Origin: a virus | Strand: one strand, 5' to 3' | Length of the DNA stretch: 64,000 bases | Virus record (IMG/VR): IMGVR_UViG_3300025889_000002 | Span: 16,573-80,572 of that record | Shown here: piece by piece, positions 56,844-64,000 of the stretch | How the letters are laid out: each line of letters opens with the position of its first letter | How positions within the stretch are numbered: position 1 is the stretch's first letter | Translations under genes and position numbers: made by a program | Notes under the pieces: generated by a model | Seen by the model: the letters and a program-made list of their open reading frames with translations, nothing else | Database searches by the model: none | Told to the model about the DNA's origin: nothing

Positions 56844-57102
56844 GGGCAATATCGTAACCTTGCTCCACCAGCGCCCTAAGCACCGCCGACGCAGCAGCTT
56901 CGGAAGCCGCCTTGAACACATTGTCTGCCTGATCTTCAATATGTGTGCGGCTCAAGTATTCCTCTAGTGTGCTTGGACGGAAATCATCAGGCCCGTTATT
57001 GGCCCAATCCGTATGATCGGTATATTCTGAATTTGGCCAAGGAAAACTCTTGCGCGCGCCTTCTTCGATTGCCTTCGTGATTATCTCTTTCGGTGTCATC
57101 AT
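56815..57102 (-). CDS. Last gene of leftward operon (copy B)
   Basis: A 95-residue protein (MMTPKEIITKAIEEGARKSF), helical with an aromatic middle (YTDHTDWANNGPDDF) and AASEAAASAVLRALVEQG end. ATG 57102 overlaps an upstream TGA at 57099. Function unknown. Confidence 0.55.
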   Translation of the reverse strand: MMTPKEIITKAIEEGARKSFPWPNSEYTDHTDWANNGPDDFRPSTLEEYLSRTHIEDQADNVFKAASEAAASAVLRALVEQGYDIAPNPHHSHKP

Positions 57103-57358
57103 ACCCTCTCCCTACCATGCTTCAGAGATACCAGGAGCATGTCTATAACGTGCCGTGATGTGCCAAGGCCAAGCTGCTCGGCAATGCGGTGGGGGAGAGG
57201 GCGATTGCCACCTCGTCGGCAACGAATTTACTCACAGCCTTGGCTAAGGCGGCGTGGCTAGCGTCTTCCTTCGACTGCTCCCGAATTATCCGGAATGCGT
57301 CGATGTAGTGGTACTCTGGATTAAGCGCCTCCACGGCCTCGGAGTTGGCCTTGGTCAT
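57099..57358 (-). pseudogene. Accessory gene with frameshift in a G5/C5 run (copy B)
   Basis: From ATG 57358 (ATGA overlap) the frame runs MTKANSEAVEALNPEYHYID to VADEVAIALSP, then ends in a poor tail at 57143. In the -1 frame after the run at 57191-57195 a good continuation follows: PHRIAEQLGLGTSRHVIDML to a TGA at 57099 that makes the normal ATGA overlap with the next gene. One lost C (or a slip in the run) explains both. The C-terminal part resembles an HTH. Confidence 0.6.
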
Positions 57359-57498
57359 ACTCTCGATCCTTTGAATATCCGCGCAAACAGTCCGGGCCTC
57401 TCCATGGGCAGGATGCGCGCGTTGTAGTGGTAGCCGCCGCCAAAGTTCTGGCGAGGTGCGCACCTGTGGCTGCGTTCGTATGTGTGCGAGCGGGTCAT
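57355..57498 (-). CDS. RILPME-family microprotein (copy B)
   Basis: A 47-residue protein nearly identical to 19578-19718 (Phe12 to Cys, and a C-terminal RV change). Core FGGGYHYNARILPMERPG. ATGA overlap on both sides. Its neighbours differ from those in copy A, so the small gene has moved or been kept as a unit. Confidence 0.65.
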   Translation of the reverse strand: MTRSHTYERSHRCAPRQNFGGGYHYNARILPMERPGLFARIFKGSRV

Positions 57499-57893
57499 TC
57501 GATCACCACCTTGACCGCGCCAGACTTTACGATGTCCACGATTTCGCGCTTAGTCAGGTTGTGGATGGCAGAGCGAATAGCCGCCGAAAGCGCATCTGCC
57601 TCCTTGCGGACGGCGCTGTTCAGTATCTGACGGGCTTCACTTGGGGGCCTTCCGTATCCGCCGAGATCGAACATGGTGAACGTGGATAGGTCGTCCAGAA
57701 GGCTCACTGCCTTGTCGTAGATTTTCTGGCCTGCGTCGTCGTCCAGTTTGGCGTTGGCGATGTCGGTGGCGAGAGAATAGCCTGCGTTCGTAATGATCCG
57801 CTCAGCGTTCTCTCTGGCATATCCACTTAGCCCAGAAAGGATGGCGTCCTTGATCTCGGCCTCATTGACATACTCCATGATGTCGATATCCAT
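57495..57893 (-). CDS. 132-aa helical accessory protein (copy B)
   Basis: ATG 57893 with GGGAG upstream, the same leader that precedes the HTPGPW gene of copy A at 20050. Helical throughout, acidic first half (KLDDDAGQKIYDKAVSLLDD) and TKREIVDIVKSGAVKVVIE end. Function unknown. Confidence 0.55.
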   Translation of the reverse strand: MDIDIMEYVNEAEIKDAILSGLSGYARENAERIITNAGYSLATDIANAKLDDDAGQKIYDKAVSLLDDLSTFTMFDLGGYGRPPSEARQILNSAVRKEADALSAAIRSAIHNLTKREIVDIVKSGAVKVVIE

Positions 57894-57894
57894 C

Positions 57895-58083
57895 TCAAAC
57901 ACTCCCTGCCATTGATTGTGCGTCGTCCCATTCGGCGTTGAGATCCGCCCACCTCGCCTCGCCCATCCTGTCGCGTGCGTGGGCTATGTGCCGATCCAGG
58001 CTGTAGTTCGCCTCCCATTCGCGGGTGAGAACATCACGCGCGGCATGGTCTTGCTGGCGGCTGAGTTGTGCTGTGCGGCTCAT
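57895..58083 (-). CDS. 62-aa mosaic protein (copy B)
   Basis: MSRTAQLSRQQDHAARDVLT start, helical, ending DDAQSMAGSV exactly as the unrelated gene 20052-20240 of copy A. The shared end and the following leader mark a recombination joint inside the gene. Function unknown. Confidence 0.5.
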   Translation of the reverse strand: MSRTAQLSRQQDHAARDVLTREWEANYSLDRHIAHARDRMGEARWADLNAEWDDAQSMAGSV

Positions 58084-58421
58084 GCGGGCACCGTGATAGC
58101 GAGGACAAGCCAAGCCCCTTTGCAGGCAAGATGAATGGCCTGATCCTGATTGAAGGTAATCTTGCCGCGACACTTTGCGTCGTCAGTGAACCAGTGGATC
58201 GCCGCTTCAGCAAAGAACAGCCACCAGATGCCAGTAATGAAGGCGACAAAAGCGCCATGGATCGCAACGTGTGCGCCAAGGGCTTGCCACCACGGAACAC
58301 CGGGTATTGGCGTAGTGCGGTTCTTCGCTTTCGAAAGAAAATCACCTTGCAGCGGGTAGTCCGCTAAGGCGTGACCTGCGACAAGCGCGATTGCCATCAT
58401 AGGTATGGTTTCAACTAGCAT
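58080..58421 (-). CDS. DUF3307-like membrane protein
   Basis: A 113-residue protein: ALVAGHALADYPLQGDFLSK, WWQALGAHVAIHGAFVAFIT, FFAEAAIHWFTDDAKCRGKI and DQAIHLACKGAWL, the motif order of DUF3307 prophage proteins. Three membrane segments. GGAGG ribosome site. Function of the family unknown. Confidence 0.75.
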   Translation of the reverse strand: MLVETIPMMAIALVAGHALADYPLQGDFLSKAKNRTTPIPGVPWWQALGAHVAIHGAFVAFITGIWWLFFAEAAIHWFTDDAKCRGKITFNQDQAIHLACKGAWLVLAITVPA

Positions 58422-58866
58422 ATTCAGCCTCCAAGGCTTCTGCCGCCAAATCCCATACGCTGGCCGCTTTAGGGCAATACGCGTCGGGATTGCTCCGGCA
58501 TTGATCGGCTCGCCAGCGGAAATCTTTAATCAGGCGCTTGCCCGCCTCCATCGCCTCATCCAGTTGAGCACGTAGGTCTGCTATCTCTGCCGTGAGGGTA
58601 TCAACTTCATCCCGAGCCTCCCTCAGTACCGACCAATGAACAGCTACGAATGTTTCGCTGGCTGAGAGGCCGTACATTCGACATTCCAAGGCGGGGACGA
58701 TTTCTTGTCCGTTGAGGGCTGAAGTGAAGAACGGTATAGGATGCTTGTAAGTCGGAGATTTCAGATATTCATCTGCCTCCCATGGCTCCGCCTTTGCCTC
58801 CACAACCTCCGGCACGTCCTTGGTCCTATCCATTATGGGTTTCTCCTGTTCTACGGTTTTATCCAT
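58411..58866 (-). CDS. Accessory protein with MDRTKDVPEV block (copy B)
   Basis: A 151-residue protein; AAAGGAAG ribosome site before ATG 58866. Internal MDRTKDVPEV and LTAEIADLRAQLDEAMEAGK are shared with copy A 20237-20608; the segments between and after are unrelated. Function unknown. Confidence 0.55.
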   Translation of the reverse strand: MDKTVEQEKPIMDRTKDVPEVVEAKAEPWEADEYLKSPTYKHPIPFFTSALNGQEIVPALECRMYGLSASETFVAVHWSVLREARDEVDTLTAEIADLRAQLDEAMEAGKRLIKDFRWRADQCRSNPDAYCPKAASVWDLAAEALEAEYAS

Positions 58867-59164
58867 GGTTGCTTCCTTTGGGTTGGCGGGGGCGAAGCGC
58901 ATCTTCTGCCGCTCGCATTCCGGCGATTTTGTCCTTCGCGAGCGCGGTCGCCATAATGTCCCGTAGGGCCTTGCGTTCAGCGATCTCTTCAGCGGTTAGA
59001 GGATTGCACCACTCACAACGGCGGGTGCAGAGACACGTCCCCTCCCCCTCGTCATAGGTGTCGCACTGCCATTCCCACGAACAGCCATAGGTGAACCCTT
59101 CGCCGCCGCAGTTCGCGCAAGCGGGACCGTCGTAGTCCAGATCATCTAGGTCATGCTTGCTCAC
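58859..59164 (-). CDS. Cys-rich zinc-binding-like accessory protein (copy B)
   Basis: A 101-residue protein from GTG 59164 (GTGA overlap). CANCGGEGFTYGCSWEWQC and CLCTRRCEWC match copy A 17419-17739; the C-terminus is a different helix (AEEIAERKALRDIMATALAK). Probably zinc-bound; function unknown. Confidence 0.6.
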   Translation of the reverse strand: MSKHDLDDLDYDGPACANCGGEGFTYGCSWEWQCDTYDEGEGTCLCTRRCEWCNPLTAEEIAERKALRDIMATALAKDKIAGMRAAEDALRPRQPKGSNHG

Positions 59165-59697
59165 GACTTCTCCCCCTCCCCGCGCTCAGGCGGGTCCGTG
59201 CGATCGGGGGCGTCCCACGTTACCAACGGTGTTGCGTAGGGAAGCATGAGAGTATGACGGGGCTGGCCATCCTTGGCCGTGCCGAAGCACATTACAGGCT
59301 TGCCTGTTTCGAACATCATGGCGGCGACTTCCCGCCACCGATTGCGAAGGCTCTTCGGCAACTTCGAGAGAGGCCCCCAGCACGGTATGAGAATATCCGC
59401 CTCGGCAAATATCTGGCGCAAATACTCGTCGTTTTCCGGCCCTACAGGATCCGCCGCAGTGCGCAGTTCACGAACGTCTTTTGCTCGGTAGGCGAACTTG
59501 TTAGCCTTGATGATGCGTGACCATCCCAGCACCTCGCCAAAGCCTAAGTCCTTGCGAATTGTCTGGTCATTCTCGACTGCATCGGCAGTGGATGGGTTCA
59601 CGCCAACCAACGCAGCTACCGCCCCCCCACAAAGGGGGCGAACATCGCGATCAAGGCGAAGGCGGAACGTGCCGCACTCTGAAATAACTGCGCTCAC
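59161..59697 (-). CDS. DUF1643-family protein
   Basis: A 178-residue protein: VGVNPSTADAVENDQTIRKD, NKFAYRAKDVRELRTAADPV, GPENDEYLRQI and CWGPLSKLPKSL with a late CFGTAKDGQPRHTLMLPY, the standard DUF1643 pattern. Widespread in phages and mobile DNA; activity unknown. GTG start with GTGA overlap. Copy B only. Confidence 0.8.
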   Translation of the reverse strand: MSAVISECGTFRLRLDRDVRPLCGGAVAALVGVNPSTADAVENDQTIRKDLGFGEVLGWSRIIKANKFAYRAKDVRELRTAADPVGPENDEYLRQIFAEADILIPCWGPLSKLPKSLRNRWREVAAMMFETGKPVMCFGTAKDGQPRHTLMLPYATPLVTWDAPDRTDPPERGEGEKS

Positions 59698-60374
59698 GAC
59701 TTATCCCCCTCCCCACGCTCAGGCGGGTTGGCTAACGCGCAAACACCATCGTAAAGATCCCATGCGACCTTCTTGACGGGCTCCAGCGACATGGCTTTTT
59801 CCGCTCTCGTGCCCTCAGGGCATCGGTAATCGGATATGGCGTCGTTTATGTCCTTAAAGTCTTGCAGGAAGCCGCGTGCATGCCGGTTGGCGATGGCGAC
59901 CATATACAGTGCGCCAAGCGAGCGAATTGTGGCCTTGCCCGTCGCAATGTCTGCGCGGATCATCATCAGGTTGTAATCGCCACCCATCATCCCTCTCCCA
60001 TCCAATGCTTGCGTTGTGGCGGAACACGATGGGCACGGCAATCCCAAATCTGACGGAAGCATGGTGCGGTGGCCGACAGGTGGGTCTATCGCGTATACGC
60101 GCGCAGCTTCGCTTGCTGCCGCAACTTTATCCGGGTCGGTTTCGCAGTAGTCCTTGTCCCACGCTAGCTTCGCCAGTAGGCCCGTCGCCGCTTCTACGTT
60201 CTGGACCCAATCGGCGAATTCGTCGCGATAACGATCATCATCCCAATCGTAGGGGCCGCGCCCTTCAAGTAACCAACGGTGGCCATTCAGGGCGCTTTTG
60301 ATATGGCCGAGTGCAATCGCCACCACATACCGGTCGCGGTCAAGCATGTGGCGCATAGTCGCTATATCGATCAC
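59694..60374 (-). CDS. Conserved accessory protein, MRHMLDRDRY family (copy B)
   Basis: A 226-residue protein from GTG 60374 (GTGA overlap). Core of about 115 residues nearly identical to 18488-19093, then an unrelated helical C-terminal half (RADIATGKATIRSLGALYMV). Function unknown. Confidence 0.6.
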   Translation of the reverse strand: MIDIATMRHMLDRDRYVVAIALGHIKSALNGHRWLLEGRGPYDWDDDRYRDEFADWVQNVEAATGLLAKLAWDKDYCETDPDKVAAASEAARVYAIDPPVGHRTMLPSDLGLPCPSCSATTQALDGRGMMGGDYNLMMIRADIATGKATIRSLGALYMVAIANRHARGFLQDFKDINDAISDYRCPEGTRAEKAMSLEPVKKVAWDLYDGVCALANPPERGEGDKS

Positions 60375-60733
60375 AGCACCCTCTCCTTCATCCAGTGTTG
60401 CTTTTGCGGGTCCGTGCGCCCGTCCGAAGTCTGGCGGGCGAACATGTCGATCCACTCTTTCCAGGTAGCCAACGTCGCCCACACATCGCTGCCCTGCGGA
60501 TAGCTGCCGAAGATCAGGTGCGTGTCGTGCGGTGCGCAAAGCTGGCGCTGGATCGTATCGGCCAGCTTGCGAGCCTTGGCCGCGTCACAATGGCCTGTAT
60601 CGGCACCATGGCGCAGAACCGTGATGGCTGCGTTGGCGCGGGCAATAAGGCGATCAGCGGAGATCTGCGATGTGTTGCGCGTATGCTGGTTGTAGGAGGT
60701 TAGGGCGCGGGTGAGATTGGAGGGGGCGTTCAT
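60371..60733 (-). CDS. Accessory protein, MNA..LTRALT family (copy B)
   Basis: A 120-residue protein with MNAPSNLTRALTSYNQ start and QKQHWMKERVL end as in copy A 21028-21327, centre different (ANAAITVLRHGADTGHCDAA, helical). Function unknown. Confidence 0.5.
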   Translation of the reverse strand: MNAPSNLTRALTSYNQHTRNTSQISADRLIARANAAITVLRHGADTGHCDAAKARKLADTIQRQLCAPHDTHLIFGSYPQGSDVWATLATWKEWIDMFARQTSDGRTDPQKQHWMKERVL

Positions 60734-61131
60734 GCGAAGTCCTCCTCGCGAAAGCCTGTGCGCATTTCCCATTCGGGCCGGTCGTCATATCCCTGCGGTT
60801 CCGGCTGCGGGCGCGATCCACCTCCGGTTTTAGCTTTGGCGATTACTGCCTCCATCGCTTGGACCTGTGCGCTGTGGCCAAACGGGCGCAGCAGCTTAAC
60901 GGCAAACTCAAGGTGGGCGAGCAACTCCGGTGACGCTGCGATTAAGCGGGCATTGGCTTCAGTCTCATTTGGGTAATTGAAGGCGTTTATGCCTTTGGCT
61001 TGCACAGCAGCAAGGGTTGGCAATTTACCTAAAGGCGCGACGTAGTAGCCCTCGTAATTAGAGGCATATCCGAATCCCCAAGGCCCCGGCGTATGCCCAC
61101 CCTCGGCGCGTTCGATCTTGGAGGGGGTCAT
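60730..61131 (-). CDS. HTPGPW-type phage protein with MTPSKIERAEGG leader (copy B)
   Basis: A 133-residue protein: MTPSKIERAEGG then HTPGPWGFGYASNYEGYYVA and ANARLIAASPELLAHLE. The leader equals that of the unrelated copy A gene 21650-21844. C-terminal tail Pro/Gly-rich. Family function unknown. Confidence 0.65.
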   Translation of the reverse strand: MTPSKIERAEGGHTPGPWGFGYASNYEGYYVAPLGKLPTLAAVQAKGINAFNYPNETEANARLIAASPELLAHLEFAVKLLRPFGHSAQVQAMEAVIAKAKTGGGSRPQPEPQGYDDRPEWEMRTGFREEDFA

Positions 61132-61382
61132 GCTGCGATCCTGATGCGTTCGGCAATGCGCTTGCGTTCATCGGCGCGAATTTCATCTTCACTCTTTCGA
61201 ACGGACGAAGGCGAAAGAACGGCTGAAAGATGGTCAGCGTCTTCTGTGGCAAGGCCGAAAAGGGTTATGTCAAAGCAACCCTGCGCGGTGTCGATCATGA
61301 TTGATACGGCGTTGCTATTATTGTGGGCGACAGAAGTGCTGCGGACTCCGCTAACTTCGTGGATCATTATGGAAGTAGCCAT
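61128..61382 (-). CDS. First gene of leftward accessory operon (copy B)
   Basis: An 84-residue protein: beta-rich half (MIHEVSGVRSTSVAHNNSNA) and a charged helical end (DEIRADERKRIAERIRIAA). AAGGAG ribosome site. Its promoter is the TTGACA box at 61455-61460. Function unknown. Confidence 0.6.
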   Translation of the reverse strand: MATSIMIHEVSGVRSTSVAHNNSNAVSIMIDTAQGCFDITLFGLATEDADHLSAVLSPSSVRKSEDEIRADERKRIAERIRIAA

Positions 61383-61520
61383 GCTCTTAACTCCTTTGCC
61401 AATCGTCGGATTGGTCTGTGTTGGTGATGGGGTTATGGATGAGGCAATCTAGCCTGTCAAGCATTAGTTTTGCAAAATAAGTGCTGGACGTGCGTGAAAT
61501 TAGCATATATAGTATTCGGC
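61383..61520. promoter_or_regulatory. Divergent control region (copy B)
   Basis: Leftward: minus-strand TTGACA (61455-61460), 17-nt spacer, CATAAC. Rightward: TGGACG (61485-61490), 17-nt spacer, TATAGT (61508-61513), then ATG only 7 nt later, so the regulator mRNA is probably leaderless. The GTGCGATTATC repeats of copy A are absent, consistent with a different regulator. Confidence 0.6.
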
Positions 61521-61715
61521 ATGGACAAGAAAGCCGAACTCGATAAGCTTCACTCACGGGTCTTTGCGCTTCGCAAAACTATGGGCCAGGTGTGCAATGA
61601 AGCAGGTGTCGCGCACTCAACAGTGTCGCGATGGAATAACAACCCAGACAGCATGACGGCTGGCACGCTCCGAAGGATGGAGATTGCATTAGAGCGTATG
61701 GAGGCAGGACAATGA
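61521..61715 (+). CDS. HTH regulator (copy B)
   Basis: A 64-residue protein: LRKTMGQVCNEAGVAHSTVS, RWNNNPDSMTAGTLRRMEIA is an XRE-type helix-turn-helix. Leaderless-type start 7 nt after the -10 box. Not similar to the copy A regulator beyond the fold, so the two phages should differ in immunity or control. Confidence 0.7.
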   Translation: MDKKAELDKLHSRVFALRKTMGQVCNEAGVAHSTVSRWNNNPDSMTAGTLRRMEIALERMEAGQ

Positions 61716-61996
61716 GTGATTGGAAGGAAGGCGATCTGGCTTTGTGTGTCCGGACTCGCCTTGGACGTTGGCGTCAGGATCCGCATCCTTGCGAGGTCGG
61801 CAGAATTTATGAAGTCGAACGCATTGTGCCTACGAAGAATGAAGGGTTGGGGCTAGGTCTGGTCAATATCGTATTCCCGAACTGTTTTCTGAACGCAGAC
61901 ACTGAGAAAAACTACCGCAAAGTAACACCTGAGAAAGCCGACGAGTTCGACCGCGAAGTTATCTTCCACATGCAGAACCAAAGGATAACCCAATGA
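61712..61996 (+). CDS. 94-aa early protein (copy B)
   Basis: ATGA overlap with the regulator. N-terminal beta-rich SH3-like region (WKEGDLALCVRTRLGRW, VGRIYEVERIV) and an acidic helical end. Function unknown; no counterpart in copy A. Confidence 0.55.
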   Translation: MSDWKEGDLALCVRTRLGRWRQDPHPCEVGRIYEVERIVPTKNEGLGLGLVNIVFPNCFLNADTEKNYRKVTPEKADEFDREVIFHMQNQRITQ

Positions 61997-62127
61997 CACA
62001 CAAAGACTACAGCCCCCACCCTTTCTCGATAGCGCTGTTCGCGTTTATCGCGGGATGCACGTTCGGCGGGTTTCTCTGGTTCCTCACGCAAGCGATTGCG
62101 GGCGTTGTTGGGGAGATGGTGGGGTGA
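61993..62127 (+). CDS. 44-aa single-span membrane protein (copy B)
   Basis: ATGA overlap. Hydrophobic span SIALFAFIAGCTFGGFLWFL. Stop overlaps the methyltransferase GTG. Counterpart by position of 22669-22812. Function unknown. Confidence 0.5.
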   Translation: MTHKDYSPHPFSIALFAFIAGCTFGGFLWFLTQAIAGVVGEMVG

Positions 62128-63461
62128 GATACGGTTCGGTGTGTTCGGGTATCGAGGCTGCTACAGTAGCGTGGCATCCGATCGGCTGGACGCCTGCATT
62201 CTTCTCGGAGATCGAGAAATTCCCCCGCGCTGTTCTGGCGCACCACTACGCCGACACACCGTGTCATGGCGACTTTACCACAATCGGAGCATATGAATAT
62301 GGGCCAATTGACCTTCTTGTCGGAGGAACTCCATGTCAATCATTCAGCATCGCAGGACTCAGAGGCGGCTTGGCAGACGACCGTGGGAACCTGGCCCTCG
62401 AATATCTTAGACTTGCTCAACGAACACGGCCCCAGTGGTTGGTTTGGGAGAACGTCCCCGGCGTCCTGTCAAGCAACGGAGGAAGGGACTTTGGTTCCAT
62501 TCTCGGGGGCATGGTCGAACTCGGGTATGGCATCGCCTACCGAGTGCTTGACGCTCAGTACTTTGGAATTCCACAGCGGCGCCGCCGCGTGTTCGTTGTC
62601 GGATGTCTTGGAGACTGGCGACGTGCCGCAGCGGTTCTTTTTGAGCGCCACAGCCTGTCGGGGCATCCTGCGCCGCGCAGAGAAAAGGGGCAAGTCGCTC
62701 CCACCGTCCCTAGCCGCGGCTCTGCAGGCGGTGGCCTCGGAACCGACTTCGACTGCGATGGCGGATTGACAGTAATGGCGCACGGCCAAGGCGGTGCGGA
62801 AATAACCACAGGCAAGGCGCCCACACTTTCCTGCAATCATGAAGCGCCGATTCTTGCTCATTCGCTTCGGGCTGAAGGTTTCGACGCAAGCGAAGACGGC
62901 ACGGGGAGAGGGACGCCGCTTGTACCGGTGGCCATCCAAGAGCGCGCCACTTCGGAAAACGAAGCTGCCGGTCCGGACGGCAAAGGCTTCCGCACCGATG
63001 GCATGGCCTACACGCTTGAAGCCCGGGCGACGGTGCAGGCGGTAGCGTTCGGACTAGCCACGCAGCAAGAACCGAAATGGGCAGAGGAACTTTGCCCAAC
63101 ACTTCAGGTGCCGAGTAGGTGCGGTGGTGGTCAGCCTGATGCAGTCGCGTTCGATATGCGGGGGCGTGACGGTGGTGCGCAGTTCGAAGGCCCCCACGAC
63201 ACCGCGAATATCCGCGCTGCGTCTGGCGGTTCGTCCCGCTCCTATGTCGCCAGTTCCGCAGTCCGCCGCCTTACCCCCATGGAATGCGAACGCCTGCAAG
63301 GCTTTCCTGACGGCTACACGCAAATACCGTGGCGCGGGAAAGATGCAGACCAATGCCCAGACGGGCCGCGGTACAAAGCGCTAGGAAACTCGATGGCTGT
63401 TCCGGTGATGAACTGGATTGGCCGGCGCATCGAACAAGTAAACCAAAAGGAACCCACATGA
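62124..63461 (+). CDS. DNA cytosine-5 methyltransferase
   Basis: A 445-residue C5-methyltransferase from GTG 62124 (GTGA overlap). Motif I SVCSGIEAATVAW, catalytic motif IV GGTPCQSF with Cys71, ENV in VWENVPG (109-111), QRRRRVFVVG (motif VIII), a long target-recognition region (about 180-370) and motifs IX-X RRLTPMECERLQGFPDGYT, YKALGNSMAVPV. Modifies phage DNA, probably against host restriction. Only in copy B; copy A has a different, damaged enzyme gene. Confidence 0.9.
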   Translation: MRYGSVCSGIEAATVAWHPIGWTPAFFSEIEKFPRAVLAHHYADTPCHGDFTTIGAYEYGPIDLLVGGTPCQSFSIAGLRGGLADDRGNLALEYLRLAQRTRPQWLVWENVPGVLSSNGGRDFGSILGGMVELGYGIAYRVLDAQYFGIPQRRRRVFVVGCLGDWRRAAAVLFERHSLSGHPAPRREKGQVAPTVPSRGSAGGGLGTDFDCDGGLTVMAHGQGGAEITTGKAPTLSCNHEAPILAHSLRAEGFDASEDGTGRGTPLVPVAIQERATSENEAAGPDGKGFRTDGMAYTLEARATVQAVAFGLATQQEPKWAEELCPTLQVPSRCGGGQPDAVAFDMRGRDGGAQFEGPHDTANIRAASGGSSRSYVASSAVRRLTPMECERLQGFPDGYTQIPWRGKDADQCPDGPRYKALGNSMAVPVMNWIGRRIEQVNQKEPT

Positions 63462-63670
63462 CCATAGACATAGGCCCTGGATACGATCGGCCAGCCTTCA
63501 ACGCATACGCCGCTTACCAGAGCGAGCGTGAATATAGCCACAAGCTTGAAGAAGCCCTGTCTGCTGCCCTTTCCCTGCTCGACATGGAAAATGGCCGCCG
63601 TGCCCTTCGAGGCGAGGATGTGGGCCACCTTCAGGCATTCGTTAAACAGACCCGGGAGATTTGGGCATGA
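63458..63670 (+). CDS. 70-aa early protein (copy B)
   Basis: ATGA overlaps on both sides. Helical (EYSHKLEEALSAALSLLDME, EDVGHLQAFVKQTREI). Same place as 22809-22991, but here directly next to the exonuclease with no HNH gene between. Confidence 0.55.
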   Translation: MTIDIGPGYDRPAFNAYAAYQSEREYSHKLEEALSAALSLLDMENGRRALRGEDVGHLQAFVKQTREIWA

Positions 63671-64000
63671 ACGTAATTTTTCTCGACATAGAATCTTTGC
63701 CAAGCCAATCGGCTGAATACCGCGCAGAGGTCCGCAACACCATCACCGCACCGGCACAATACAAGAAGCCCGACAGCATTGCACAATGGATCGCAGACAA
63801 CGGCGATGCGGCTGCTGACGAGATTGTTGCCAAGACCAGCTTTAATCCCGCGCACGGCCATATCTGCACGATAGGTTTTGCGATTGGTGATGAGCCAGTA
63901 GAAACTCTCAGTATTGGGTCAAATATTGATCTTGAGTGGGATATCCTACACGAGTTCTTCGAAGCACTCCCCACGCAAGGGCTTAACCGCTTCATCGGCC
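63667..64000 (+). CDS. DEDD-family 3'-5' exonuclease, 3' end outside window (copy B)
   Basis: Visible 111 residues: FLDIESLPSQ (DxE motif) to IGH-type second motif at the edge. Compared with 23544-24209 the first 205 nt show scattered differences and the last 127 nt none. Continues beyond the window. Confidence 0.75.
   Translation, partial: MNVIFLDIESLPSQSAEYRAEVRNTITAPAQYKKPDSIAQWIADNGDAAADEIVAKTSFNPAHGHICTIGFAIGDEPVETLSIGSNIDLEWDILHEFFEALPTQGLNRFIG

Noticed and set aside
1-64000. CRISPR arrays, insertion sequences, rRNA genes
   Set aside because: No regularly spaced repeats, transposase genes, terminal IS repeats or rRNA sequence were seen.

Overview
The window is almost wholly bacteriophage DNA with no recognisable host chromosomal gene. 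The gene set is that of a short-tailed (podovirus-like) phage of about 39-40 kb: small and large terminase, P22-like portal, scaffold, major capsid protein, head-tail adaptor and tail hub, three internal ejection-type proteins plus a virion transglycosylase, tail collar and beta-helix spike, holin-like membrane proteins, endolysin, Rz/Rz1 spanins, a divergently transcribed accessory operon, and a lambda/P22-style recombination and replication set (ERF annealing protein, SSB, NinB, RusA, a DnaA domain IV protein, a DnaT-like protein). Protein similarities as I remember them and the GC-rich codon use suggest an alphaproteobacterial, perhaps sphingomonad, host; that is inference. No integrase, excisionase, ParAB or plasmid Rep gene is seen.

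The main fact of the layout is that two related but different phage genomes follow one another in the same orientation. Copy A: head and tail genes 1-11453, an antisense membrane gene (11430-11693), collar and spike to 14369, lysis genes to 17165, a leftward accessory operon 17162-22062, a divergent control region, and a rightward early/recombination/replication region 22202-29277, then many tiny genes to 34217. Copy B starts with terminase and portal (34280-38454), repeats the head-tail module (39171-50692), antisense gene, collar, spike and lysis (to 56843), leftward accessory operon (56815-61382), control region and early genes (61521 onward), and runs off the window in the same DEDD exonuclease gene present in A at 23544. 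Structural proteins of A and B are close homologues, but the spike C-terminus, endolysin, membrane lysis proteins, tRNA-like element, accessory genes and repressor are swapped. At the right edge B becomes identical to A for the last 127 nt. The tandem order is therefore either a real composite (two phages joined at terminase) or an assembly walk through a block shared by two co-existing phages.

How the parts work together: TerS/TerL and portal package DNA into a scaffold-built head; adaptor, hub, GNAT-like protein, ejection proteins and transglycosylase form the tail and delivery machine; collar and spike bind the host. Endolysin, holin-like proteins, two micro membrane proteins and spanins lyse the cell. 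The HTH proteins between divergent promoters control the leftward operon and the early genes. ERF, SSB, NinB, RusA and the exonuclease recombine DNA; the DnaA domain IV and DnaT-like proteins probably start replication using host polymerase. The region 29.3-34.2 kb holds about 17 tiny genes behind three copies of a shared promoter/operator element.

Best candidates for something undescribed: (1) a leaderless antisense membrane-protein gene with its own promoter, kept in both phages inside the virion-gene operon; (2) tRNA-like elements of different type placed at the same spot between the spanin genes and bounded by the same inverted repeats; (3) a strongly foldable RNA at 30241-30351 with mutually exclusive stems; (4) the three-copy promoter/operator family; (5) conserved microproteins (30-aa membrane peptide; 46-50-aa RILPME family).
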